This document shows positions 1-6,095 of a stretch of DNA of 7,668 nt, piece by piece. The notes under the pieces were generated by a model. That model saw nothing but the letters and a program-made list of their open reading frames with translations. It had not been told where the DNA came from and ran no database searches. The position numbers and the translations under genes were made by a program. Numbering within the stretch: the first letter of the stretch is position 1; every line of letters starts with the position of its first letter. The stretch is from an uncultured Verrucomicrobiota bacterium. GTDB taxonomy: Bacteria; Verrucomicrobiota; Verrucomicrobiia; Methylacidiphilales; Verrucolacustridaceae. The stretch spans positions 1 to 7,668 of the forward strand of contig CAIVGD010000352.1 of assembly GCA_903905395.1 (NCBI GenBank), written 5' to 3'.

Positions 1-1734
1 ACAAAGAATCTTTCCAACTTGGAGAGACAGAGAGAGGTGCGGGAGGCATGGAATTCTATTTATCCGAGGTCCAATATTGCGGCGGGCGGGGTTGATGTGA
101 CGGGTCCCATGACACTGTCTCCCAACTATACATTAACCAAGAAACTGCAAAGCATCAGGATTCCACAGATCGATTTTTCTGGAGCTGATCTGGAGACTGT
201 ACGGCGGGCGCTCATCAGTTTAAGCCGGCAATATGATCCAGAGCCAAGTAAGGTGGGGATCAATTTCGTGGTTAACTCCGACATCACGGATGCACAATTG
301 GTAACCTTACGTTTGCGCCAGACTTCCCTTGAGGATGTGGTGCGGTACGTGTCTCAACTTGCTGGCGTCAAAGCCAGAACAAGCGAGATCGGGATCACAT
401 TCGGACCCTTGGTGGAGAAACGCCCCGATTTGATTCCACGCAATTTCAACGTAAGTCCTTCTTTCTTTAAAGGGGACAGCGAGGTGGTTGCGACTTCTAC
501 GTCGAATGTCCGTGGGGGTGGAGCCGCGAATCTAGCAACCCCAGCAAGCGGTTTGCAGAACGCACAGCAGAAGTTATTTGCTCTGGGGGTGACTTTCCCA
601 GAGGGGGCATATGCGATTTATAATCCAAACACAAGCCAACTGAAGGTATTGAATAATGCAGAGATGCTGGATCTGATTGGACAGTTGATTGGTGCATCAG
701 AAGAAGAAACACTCCTCATTCAGGTCGGGTTGCGCTTGATTGAAATCAATCAAAGCGATTTGGATAGCATCACGGTGAACAGCAGTTTTGGAAGAGCTGC
801 GGTTGGGGTTCCTATTCCTGGTACGAATATTACTGTTGGAGGGGGGACTGGGGTCAATGGCCAGCTCAATCAAATGCAAGGAGTAGGTCTTTTGGCTAAC
901 AACAATCTCACAGCCTTTCTGAATCCAAAAACCTTGGCTGGAACGAATTCAAGCGCTAGCTACCAGCTGAATACCATGACCTTGGGGGGGTTCCTTAACA
1001 CGATGCAATTCAGCACTTTAATTACAGCTATTTCCCAGAAAAACAGCGCGAATGTTCTCGCCAATCCTTCCATTGTTTTGAAACGTGGGCAACAGGGAAA
1101 AATTTCCTCCATTCAAGAATTTCGATATGTAAAAGAGTATAGTGATCCACAATCAAGTGTGGCGCAGATCGTCTTGACGGGCGGGACAACCGTACCTGGG
1201 CCAGAAACAGTGATTGGTTCTTTTCCATCACAGATCAGTGATATGGTGCCCATCGGAGTTGAAATGGGTGTAAAACCGGATGTGATTGGTGGTGACTCAA
1301 GAGTTTTGTTGGAGTTGCAACCGTCCTTTGTGGATTTTGAAGGTAACATTAACTACGGAGCGGAAATCTTTTCGTCCTATGCTAGTCGGCCTTTTGGTGT
1401 CATACCCCCCGCAGCGAGTCCAGTGCCAATACTGACCAACACGATCAACCAACCTGTTTTTATCAAACGAGATTTAAAACTACCTCCATTGGACGTGGCC
1501 GACGGATACACCATCCTTTTGGGCGGTCTCCTGCGCGAGGATATCCAGAAGATTGATGAGAAAATTCCCATCCTTGGTGACATCCCACTTATTGGGCGGG
1601 CCTTCACTGGAAAAACCGAGCAGGCCATTAAGAAAAACACCCTGATCTTTGTCACTCCGCGAATTCTGCGGGTGGATGGTCAACCGCTGAACCCGACGGC
1701 GGGGGCTCCTACCACCGCTGCGGCTAATCCCTGA
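1..1734 (+). CDS. Secretin (type II/type IV pilus outer-membrane pore family), 5'-truncated
   Basis: The frame is open from base 1 with no stop, so the gene very probably starts upstream; the first start codon inside is TTG at 19. Numbering from that codon (571 residues), residues 43-130 look like a small STN/N0-type domain ('IRIPQIDFSGADLETV' at 46-61). Residues 185-225 hold an N1-like fold with 'GVTFPEGAYAIYNP' (190-203). The C-terminal secretin barrel region (about 320-555) ends in the family signature: 'DGYTILLGGL' (495-504), 'IPILGDIPLIGRAF' (516-529) and 'TLIFVTPRIL' (541-550). Secretins form multimeric outer-membrane channels for type II secretion or type IV pili. The layout resembles the verrucomicrobial Amuc_1098-type pilus secretin, but which machine it serves is inference because no pilus or secretion partner is visible. 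Low-complexity Gly/Asn-rich stretches (257-315) and an Ala/Pro/Thr tail are present. The gene is A+T-richer than its neighbours. The family is secure; the exact type is not. Confidence 0.9.
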   Translation, partial: TKNLSNLERQREVREAWNSIYPRSNIAAGGVDVTGPMTLSPNYTLTKKLQSIRIPQIDFSGADLETVRRALISLSRQYDPEPSKVGINFVVNSDITDAQLVTLRLRQTSLEDVVRYVSQLAGVKARTSEIGITFGPLVEKRPDLIPRNFNVSPSFFKGDSEVVATSTSNVRGGGAANLATPASGLQNAQQKLFALGVTFPEGAYAIYNPNTSQLKVLNNAEMLDLIGQLIGASEEETLLIQVGLRLIEINQSDLDSITVNSSFGRAAVGVPIPGTNITVGGGTGVNGQLNQMQGVGLLANNNLTAFLNPKTLAGTNSSASYQLNTMTLGGFLNTMQFSTLITAISQKNSANVLANPSIVLKRGQQGKISSIQEFRYVKEYSDPQSSVAQIVLTGGTTVPGPETVIGSFPSQISDMVPIGVEMGVKPDVIGGDSRVLLELQPSFVDFEGNINYGAEIFSSYASRPFGVIPPAASPVPILTNTINQPVFIKRDLKLPPLDVADGYTILLGGLLREDIQKIDEKIPILGDIPLIGRAFTGKTEQAIKKNTLIFVTPRILRVDGQPLNPTAGAPTTAAANP

Positions 1735-1788
1735 CGGGTCACACAAACCCCCAGTGGGGACAGAGCAGGGACCCGTTGGGCTATTTTC
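1730..1788 (+). terminator. Candidate terminator of the secretin gene
   Basis: Bases 1730-1740 pair with 1770-1780 over 11 positions (nine Watson-Crick, two G-U); the core is ACGGGTC with GACCCGT. The loop contains a second small hairpin, CCCC-AGT-GGGG (1749-1759). A moderately T-rich tail (CTATTTTCT) follows at 1781-1789. The stem begins within the last codons of the secretin gene and ends just before the stop codon of the converging minus-strand gene, where a terminator is expected. The weak T-run and large loop keep confidence moderate. On the minus strand there is no T-tract, so I do not propose it for that strand. Confidence 0.4.
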
Positions 1789-2533
1789 TGATGAGACGAT
1801 ATTGGAACTCTTGTGGGATCTCGCGGACATTGCCCGCCGACCAACCTGCCAGATTCGCCACGCTGTATCCGGCCCCGCCAAAGACGAAATAAAAGAGGGA
1901 GCTCCAGGTGTCGGCCGTTTCCGACTTGGCATACCACAATCGGGGTTTGAGGTCGGCTGGGCCATGGACAGGGAGATCAATCCCCCCTCGGCGTGCGTCA
2001 GTCCCGATTTTGATTTTTTCAAGCGATTCGTAGCGGATCCAAAGAGGTTTAAGGTTAGGGCCCGATTCAGTGGGCAGAAGGGGTTCCACCTTGATCTCTG
2101 GTCCATGGCGGTTCCTGGTTGTCTGGGCGGCCTGCAGGGTGGGGGAATCGATCGGGATCTGAAGAATCTGACGATAGGTGCCAGCTGGCAGGAAGAGTGT
2201 CTTATCTGGATCCTCGTTCCGAATCTCCACCTCGGCGGGGAGATTTAGATTCGCGATTTCAGGGGTCAACGGTGGCTTGGGCGGCTCCTTGCCATTCGGC
2301 TCATCGGTCTTGGTTGGTTCGGCCGATGTTGTTTGGATGGAGGGTGAGCCGACCATCGGATCCTTGTTAATCTCGGCCTCCGAGGGGACAGGGGCGTTGG
2401 TAGAGGTAGAGGGGGTCGCGCCCGACATGGGATCCTGAGGAGCCGCCTCCGATTCATCGCGGGCATACGTCTGGACTTCTCCGATCAAAAGGGTGGCGGT
2501 GAGGCAGGCGAGTAAAATGACCCGGCGCTTCAT
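1781..2533 (-). CDS. Secreted hypothetical protein coupled to the LPS permease
   Basis: I do not recognise this 250-residue protein. The start is set at the ATG at 2533-2531, which forms an ATGA overlap with the stop of the upstream permease gene. The longer frame from 2560 would add nine residues in front of a clear signal peptide. Residues 1-24 look like a Sec signal: MKRR, a hydrophobic stretch, then cleavage after 'TYA'. Residues 25-95 are a low-complexity Pro/Ser/Thr/Glu-rich linker with 'DPMSG' (34-38) and 'DPMVG' (58-62) as an imperfect repeat. Residues 97-250 look folded: a beta-like segment 'AEVEIRNEDPDKTLFLPAG' (100-118), and an aromatic C-terminus with 'WSSLFYFVFGGAGYSV' (210-225) that is hydrophobic but interrupted by glycines. 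An extracytoplasmic location is likely. Co-transcription with an LptF/G permease suggests an envelope role, but that is inference. The protein ends with TAG beside the convergent secretin terminator. Confidence 0.75.
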   Translation of the reverse strand: MKRRVILLACLTATLLIGEVQTYARDESEAAPQDPMSGATPSTSTNAPVPSEAEINKDPMVGSPSIQTTSAEPTKTDEPNGKEPPKPPLTPEIANLNLPAEVEIRNEDPDKTLFLPAGTYRQILQIPIDSPTLQAAQTTRNRHGPEIKVEPLLPTESGPNLKPLWIRYESLEKIKIGTDARRGGIDLPVHGPADLKPRLWYAKSETADTWSSLFYFVFGGAGYSVANLAGWSAGNVREIPQEFQYRLIRK

Positions 2534-3714
2534 CGAACCAGTCCCACCCGGCGTAGCCACACTGCGGCCTTAGGGTGTTGTGAGCTCCAGCCCTGGAGTT
2601 CCCAGAACCAGCCCACTTTCTCGGCGAAAAGATAGAGGCCGGCCGCGCCAAAAAGAATGATCGAGCTGGTTCCAGCAAGGAAAGCCGGAATCCGGTTTCC
2701 CTGACCGAGAGCCACGGAAAGCCGAGTCCAGACGAGGAAACCGAACAGAACAAAGACACTGCTAAAGACGGTGGCGGCCACATTTCTCCTGGCATCGGTC
2801 ATGCCAAAGGCGATCCCGAAAAGGCAGAGGAGCGGGCAGGAGAGCGGATAAGCCAATCGGTTCCAATGCTCGGTGGCGTAAGGGGCACGAAGACGATCAT
2901 TCAGGCGACCCCGATCCGCCGCCAGCCGGGCGACATCGGGCCAAGGCAGTTCATCGGGAGGGAGGAGCTTGGCCGCAAGTGTTTCAGGGGGTTCGGTGAG
3001 CTCGGGTAAAACAAGTTCGTCCAGCAGGGGACCGAGGTTTTCCGGGTTGCCGCCCGAGGCGTACTCCGCCCGCCGGACGCCCTGGAGATGCCAAACCCCG
3101 CTGTGGAAGGTCCCAGAAGCAGCGAAGATTTTGGAGAGATCGTGCCCATCCGGTTCCGTGCGAAAGAGGATTTCCACGTTTTGCACGGTTTGTTCCTTTA
3201 AATTAATCTGCCCGATGTACCAGATCGTCCCCTGAGTTGTTTCCGGCGAACGTGGGGATCGGTAGACGATTTGGCTGAAGATATTTTCTGTCATGGGTTC
3301 TTGTTTGATCTGTTTCTTCACTTTTTCGCGTCCGGCTTGGGCGGTGGGAGAAAGAGAAAAAGAGAGAAGGTAAAGCACCACGGAAAGCCCTGCACTGCAG
3401 AGCAGAAAAGGCCGGGCAAGAACAACGGGGCTCATCCCCGCCGCGAGCAGGGCCACCGACTCCCGATGCCGGGAAAAGTAAGCTAGGACGTAGAGGGTGG
3501 CGAAGAGGACGGCCACGGGGAGAATGGATTGAGCCAGATCGGGCAATTGGATAAGAAAATATTTGGCCAGCAGGTGAAAAGGGGGATCCTTTTCCACAAG
3601 CCGTCCCAACTTATCAAAGACGTCGAACATCAACCACAGCACAAAGAGGGAGGTGATGATAAAACCCAGCGGCACGACCACGGAGCGCCAAAGATATTTT
3701 TCGACGATTTTCAT
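2530..3714 (-). CDS. LptF/LptG (YjgP/YjgQ) family LPS-export permease
   Basis: The 394-residue protein has the LptF/LptG layout: three N-terminal membrane segments (about 12-32, 61-80, 99-121), a long periplasmic region (about 122-285) and three C-terminal segments (about 287-304, 313-334, 344-364). The cytoplasmic segment after the second helix, 'RHRESVALLAAGMSP' (82-96), matches the coupling helix by which LptF/G contact the LptB ATPase, with E85 in the conserved acidic position. In the known LptB2FG complex these permeases pull LPS out of the inner membrane and pass it to LptC/LptA. I cannot tell LptF from LptG, and no second paralogue lies in the window. The ATG at 3714-3712 is preferred because the extension up to 3909 runs through the gmhA coding region and lacks membrane-protein character. 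It has only a weak upstream GGA. Its stop TGA (2532-2530) overlaps the next gene's ATG. Confidence 0.9.
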   Translation of the reverse strand: MKIVEKYLWRSVVVPLGFIITSLFVLWLMFDVFDKLGRLVEKDPPFHLLAKYFLIQLPDLAQSILPVAVLFATLYVLAYFSRHRESVALLAAGMSPVVLARPFLLCSAGLSVVLYLLSFSLSPTAQAGREKVKKQIKQEPMTENIFSQIVYRSPRSPETTQGTIWYIGQINLKEQTVQNVEILFRTEPDGHDLSKIFAASGTFHSGVWHLQGVRRAEYASGGNPENLGPLLDELVLPELTEPPETLAAKLLPPDELPWPDVARLAADRGRLNDRLRAPYATEHWNRLAYPLSCPLLCLFGIAFGMTDARRNVAATVFSSVFVLFGFLVWTRLSVALGQGNRIPAFLAGTSSIILFGAAGLYLFAEKVGWFWELQGWSSQHPKAAVWLRRVGLVR

Positions 3715-3744
3715 GTTCCGTGCAAATCTAGGGATAGCACCTTT
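3715..3744. promoter_or_regulatory. 30-base divergent intergenic region between the permease gene and gmhA
   Basis: The two start codons face away from each other with only 30 bases between them, so the promoters of both genes must reach into, or lie within, the opposite coding region. An AGGGA at 3730-3734, ten bases before the gmhA ATG, is a usable though slightly distant Shine-Dalgarno. I searched both strands for -35/-10 pairs and found nothing convincing: a TTGACG on the minus strand within gmhA has no good -10 partner 16-18 bases away. The region is listed as a shared control region by position, not by motif. Confidence 0.45.
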
Positions 3745-4311
3745 ATGAACCTCGCCCACGATCTTTCTGCGTTGGAGGAAACCGTCAAGCGGTGTCGCTC
3801 CCTCGTCCCCGCTGTGGAAGCCGCTGGGCGGGCCCTCGCGGAACGGGTCAAGGCCGGTAGCAAGGTGTTGACCTGTGGGAATGGTGGGAGCGCGGCCGAC
3901 GCGATGCACCTTGCCGAGGAGATGACGGGCCGATACCGCACTAACCGCAAAGCGCTACCCGCCCTATGTCTTGCCGCCGATGGTTCGGCTTTGACCTGCA
4001 TTGCCAACGACTGGTCCTACGAGGACGTCTTTTCTCGTCAAGTGGAAGCCTTTGGCCAAAAAGGAGACGTATTGATTGTTTTTAGCACTAGCGGAAAATC
4101 GCCCAACATCCTCAAGGCCCTGCAAGTGGCCAAGAGCCGCAACATGTTGCGTTTGGGCGCTTTGGGTAAGGACGGCGGGCCAGCCAAGGAGCTTTGCGAC
4201 CATTCCATCGTGGTTCCCAGTGACGATACTTCACGCATCCAGGAGATTCACGGTTGGCTGATTCACTCTTGGTTGGAATGCGTGGAAGCTCTGGCAGTGG
4301 CGAAATCCTAG
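3745..4311 (+). CDS. gmhA: GmhA, D-sedoheptulose-7-phosphate isomerase (SIS domain)
   Basis: The 188-residue cytoplasmic enzyme converts sedoheptulose 7-phosphate to D-glycero-D-manno-heptose 7-phosphate, the first step toward ADP-heptose for the LPS inner core. The SIS-fold sugar-phosphate motif 'CGNGGSAADAMHLAEEM' spans 44-60, and 'STSGKSPN' (114-121) is the second phosphate-binding loop. 'DDTSRIQEIHGWLIH' (160-174) is the GmhA-specific C-terminal motif. The four zinc ligands known from the E. coli enzyme (H61, E65, Q172, H180) align with H55, E59, Q166 and H174 with identical spacing, which separates GmhA from generic SIS proteins. Length is normal (E. coli 192). The frame is open back to 3529, but that extension is antisense to the permease gene, and family proteins begin near the chosen ATG. 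It shares an LPS theme with the divergent permease gene. It ends with TAG, 129 bases before rpsP. Confidence 0.93.
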   Translation: MNLAHDLSALEETVKRCRSLVPAVEAAGRALAERVKAGSKVLTCGNGGSAADAMHLAEEMTGRYRTNRKALPALCLAADGSALTCIANDWSYEDVFSRQVEAFGQKGDVLIVFSTSGKSPNILKALQVAKSRNMLRLGALGKDGGPAKELCDHSIVVPSDDTSRIQEIHGWLIHSWLECVEALAVAKS

Positions 4312-4320
4312 GATTCGGGA

Positions 4321-4432
4321 CTTTGTCCTTGGAAGGGCCCGCGGTTTTCGATAGGTTTTTTTCTTCGTCAACGTCCTCCGAATCGCTCCTCATGCAAGGA
4401 CCGGAGAACACCCAGTTGACGGGACAAAGGAG
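4321..4432 (+). promoter_or_regulatory. Structured rpsP leader that may mask the ribosome-binding site
   Basis: The gmhA-rpsP gap (4312-4440) contains strong self-complementarity. CGTCAAC (4366-4372) pairs perfectly with GTTGACG (4415-4421). Inside it CTCCG (4376-4380) pairs with CGGAG (4402-4406), and TCCT (4387-4390) with AGGA (4397-4400) around a CATGCA loop. Outside it CTTTGTCC (4321-4328) pairs perfectly with GGACAAAG (4422-4429), the two 3' arms being contiguous. The outer 3' arm includes the first bases of the Shine-Dalgarno AAAGGAG (4426-4432), which sits eight bases before the rpsP ATG. CTCCT (4386-4390) could also pair directly with AGGAG (4428-4432). A run of seven T (4356-4362) lies in the bulge, without a convincing stem before it. 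No promoter could be placed with confidence. The pairings are seen; a regulatory role is inference. Confidence 0.4.
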
Positions 4433-4440
4433 ATAACTTT

Positions 4441-4692
4441 ATGGCGGTTGTGATTCGTTTGCGCAAAGAGGGCAAAAAAAATCGTCCTTACTTTCGGGTA
4501 GTGGTCACAGACAAGGAAAGTCCGCGCGATGGTCGTTTCCTCGAATTGGTTGGGACGTACAATCCCATGGGGAAAGACGAGGGGATGAAGCTCAAGCTGG
4601 ACCGGATAGACCATTGGGTCGGCCGCGGAGCCAAACCGAGCGTGACGGTGGCCAGTTTCATCCGCAAAGCCCGCCGCGCCGCCAAGGTTTGA
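4441..4692 (+). CDS. rpsP: 30S ribosomal protein S16
   Basis: The 83-residue basic protein has the standard S16 pattern: 'VIRLRKEGKKNRPYFRVVV' at the N-terminus, 'SPRDGRFLELVGTYNP' in the middle (about 22-37) and 'GAKPSVTV' (about 61-68) near the C-terminus, followed by a Lys/Arg-rich tail. S16 binds 16S rRNA early in assembly of the 30S body. The start ATG has a strong Shine-Dalgarno (AAAGGAG at 4426-4432, spacing eight), and the length is typical. It is the first gene of the compact plus-strand operon and is followed 25 bases later by khpA. The leader upstream has extensive folding potential, which could offer translational control of the operon. Confidence 0.98.
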   Translation: MAVVIRLRKEGKKNRPYFRVVVTDKESPRDGRFLELVGTYNPMGKDEGMKLKLDRIDHWVGRGAKPSVTVASFIRKARRAAKV

Positions 4693-4717
4693 CCGCACCG
4701 GTGAAGGCCGGAGTGTT

Positions 4718-4969
4718 ATGCGATATTTTCTTGAACTTGTTCTCGGCCGGCTCGTCACTCATCCCGATGAAGTGGACGTCGAGGAGACATCGGATGACCG
4801 TGGTTCGCTTTTCCGCATCCGCGTAAATCCCGAGGATCTCGGCCGCATCATCGGCCGCAACGGCCGGACTATCGAGGCCATCCGCTCCCTGCTCAACGCC
4901 GCCAGCCGGGACGGCCAACGCGTCTTCGTAGAGGTGGAGGACGGTGCCCACGACGGGATGGCGGCATGA
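4718..4969 (+). CDS. khpA: KhpA, KH-domain RNA-binding protein (YlqC/UPF0109 family)
   Basis: The 83-residue protein consists of one type II KH domain. It opens with 'FLELVLGRLVTHPDEV' (4-19), and 'PEDLGRIIGRNGRTIEAI' (38-55) holds the nucleic-acid-binding GxxG loop G46-R-N-G49. 'RVFVEVED' (68-75) forms the last strand. KhpA proteins bind RNA, in several Firmicutes as a partner of KhpB/Jag/EloR, and influence cell elongation and RNA metabolism; whether that holds here is unknown. Its place between rpsP and trmD is the usual genomic location for this family. GGAG at 4710-4713 lies only four bases before the ATG, so GAAGG at 4703-4707 (spacing ten) may serve instead. The final codons overlap the trmD start as ATGA, suggesting translational coupling. 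The rimM gene that often lies at this point is absent. Confidence 0.94.
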   Translation: MRYFLELVLGRLVTHPDEVDVEETSDDRGSLFRIRVNPEDLGRIIGRNGRTIEAIRSLLNAASRDGQRVFVEVEDGAHDGMAA

Positions 4970-5694
4970 CGATCGATCTACTCACCCTCTTTCCCGCGAT
5001 GGCCCAAGGAGTCCTCGGCGAAAGCATCCTCGGCCGGGCCCAGCGCGCCGGGCTGGTGGAAATTCGGGTTCATCAACTGCGGGATTATACGAAGGACAAA
5101 CATCACATCGTGGATGACCGTCCGTTTGGGGGCGGGCCTGGCATGGTCATGAAAGCGGAGCCACTGGTGGATGCGATCGAACACCTGCGCGGCGAAGGGG
5201 CCGACCGCGCTCACGTCATTTTTCTCACTCCGGAAGGCACTTGTTTGGATCAACCGATGGTTCGCCGGATCGTCCAACACCATCCCCGCCTCCTCCTCGT
5301 CAGTGGTCACTACGAGGGGATCGATGAGCGCGTCCGCCAAGGCTGGATCGATGAGGAGATTTCCGTTGGCGACTATATTCTGAGCAACGGCACGGTGCCG
5401 GCTCTGACCCTGATCGACGCCCTCGTACGGCTCATCCCGGGAGTGCTTGGGAATGAGGATTCCGCTGGAGACGATTCATTTGAGGGAGAAGGATTGTTGG
5501 AAGGGCCCCAATACACCCGCCCCGAGATTTTTCGCGGGATGAAAGTCCCCGACATTCTTCTTTCCGGTCACCACGCGGAGATCGCCGCTTGGCGGAAAAG
5601 TCAGGCTTTCGCGCGGACGCAGGCGCGAAGGGGAGATTTACTTGAGGGCAAACAACAGGCAGAACAGATGGTTTCCAAGGAGAACAAAACATGA
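4966..5694 (+). CDS. trmD: TrmD, tRNA (guanine-N1)-methyltransferase
   Basis: The 242-residue SPOUT methyltransferase transfers a methyl group from S-adenosylmethionine to N1 of G37 beside the anticodon, which prevents +1 frameshifting. Visible motifs are 'DDRPFGGGPGM' (50-60), 'SGHYEGIDERV' (113-123), the trefoil-knot strand 'EISVGDYILS' (131-140) and 'TLIDALVRLIPGVLG' (148-162). R155 and D170 fall where the catalytic R154 and D169 of E. coli lie, and 'LLEGPQYTRP' (177-186) and 'LSGHHAEIAAWR' (199-210) complete the family pattern. One deviation is that the usual 'SGGELPA' in the knot reads 'SNGTVPA' (140-146). TrmD acts as a dimer in the cytoplasm. It starts inside the end of khpA (ATGA) and ends by the same kind of overlap with rplS, whose Shine-Dalgarno lies within the trmD 3' end. 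Confidence 0.97.
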   Translation: MTIDLLTLFPAMAQGVLGESILGRAQRAGLVEIRVHQLRDYTKDKHHIVDDRPFGGGPGMVMKAEPLVDAIEHLRGEGADRAHVIFLTPEGTCLDQPMVRRIVQHHPRLLLVSGHYEGIDERVRQGWIDEEISVGDYILSNGTVPALTLIDALVRLIPGVLGNEDSAGDDSFEGEGLLEGPQYTRPEIFRGMKVPDILLSGHHAEIAAWRKSQAFARTQARRGDLLEGKQQAEQMVSKENKT

Positions 5695-6047
5695 GCGCAA
5701 AGATCATAGAGACGATTGAAAAAGAGCAGTTTAAGGAAGGACGGACCGGCTTTGGCGTGGGCGACAAGGTCAAGGTTTTCACCAAGGTGAAGGAAGGCGA
5801 CAAGGAGCGGACTCAGCTTTTTGCCGGCACCGTCATCGGCCGCAAAGGGCGCGGCTTGAACGAGCAGTTTACCGTGCGCCGGATCAGCTATGGCGAGGGC
5901 GTGGAGCGTATTTTTCCTCTCCATTCTCCACGGATCGAAAAGATCGAGGTGGAAACCCGCGGCAATCCTCGTCGCGCCAAACTCTTTTACCTGCGCGGGC
6001 GTTCCGATATGTCCGTCAGGGAAATGGTTGTCAAAAAGAGGAGCTGA
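5691..6047 (+). CDS. rplS: 50S ribosomal protein L19
   Basis: The 118-residue protein matches L19 throughout: 'GDKVKVFTKVKEGDKERTQLF' region (about 24-44), 'GTVIGRKGRGLNEQFTVRRIS' region (about 46-66), 'GVERIFPLHSPRIEKIEV' (about 70-87) and 'RRAKLFYLRGR' (about 94-104). L19 sits at the subunit interface near the 30S contact. Length is close to the usual 115 or so, with a short, basic C-terminal end (VVKKRS). The ATG overlaps the trmD stop (ATGA) and has a strong AAGGAG at 5677-5682 with spacing of eight. The bases coding its last residues contain AAGAGGAG (6036-6043), which could act as the Shine-Dalgarno for the following rnhB. Confidence 0.97.
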   Translation: MSAKIIETIEKEQFKEGRTGFGVGDKVKVFTKVKEGDKERTQLFAGTVIGRKGRGLNEQFTVRRISYGEGVERIFPLHSPRIEKIEVETRGNPRRAKLFYLRGRSDMSVREMVVKKRS

Positions 6048-6053
6048 GGGATT
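6036..6053 (+). promoter_or_regulatory. Shine-Dalgarno placed before a possible AUU start for rnhB
   Basis: AAGAGGAG (6036-6043) is a strong Shine-Dalgarno inside the end of rplS. Seven bases after it, in the rnhB frame and just after the rplS stop, is ATT at 6051-6053. No ATG, GTG or TTG exists in that frame until the TTG at 6096, whose own upstream signals are poor. If the AUU is used, RNase HII gains 15 N-terminal residues ('IPPLWKTEKAWAGSA'). AUU starts are rare but known, the classical case being infC. This is a candidate only. Confidence 0.35.
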
Positions 6054-6095
6054 CCACCGCTTTGGAAAACGGAGAAGGCATGGGCCGGATCCGCA

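Noticed and set aside
1754..2248. Plus-strand open frame of 164 codons opposite the secreted hypothetical protein
   Set aside because: It has no recognisable motif or start context; the minus-strand frame has a signal peptide, an ATGA junction with the permease gene and a linker-plus-domain layout.
2504..2533. Lipobox-like LLAC (residues 7-10) in the secreted hypothetical protein
   Set aside because: Only about five hydrophobic residues precede the Cys, too few for a lipoprotein signal; the hydrophobic stretch continues past it to a signal peptidase I-like site after residue 24.
3529..3744. Open extension upstream of gmhA that would add 72 residues
   Set aside because: It is antisense to the permease gene, is rich in His/Lys/Gln with no family resemblance, and GmhA proteins begin near the ATG at 3745.
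3715..3909. Upstream extension of the permease frame on the minus strand
   Set aside because: It lies within gmhA, and the added 65 residues do not resemble the start of an LptF/G protein, whereas MKIVEKYLWR at 3714 does.
4345..4365. Seven-T run after gmhA as an intrinsic terminator
   Set aside because: The preceding bases offer only 3-4 bp stems or palindromes without loop space (GGGCCC, CCGCGG), so I did not call a terminator.
4744..4866. Four copies of the palindrome CGGCCG in khpA (4744, 4840, 4852, 4861)
   Set aside because: Three are in frame and encode the repeated Gly-Arg of LGRIIGRNGR, the KH-domain loop, so coding explains them.
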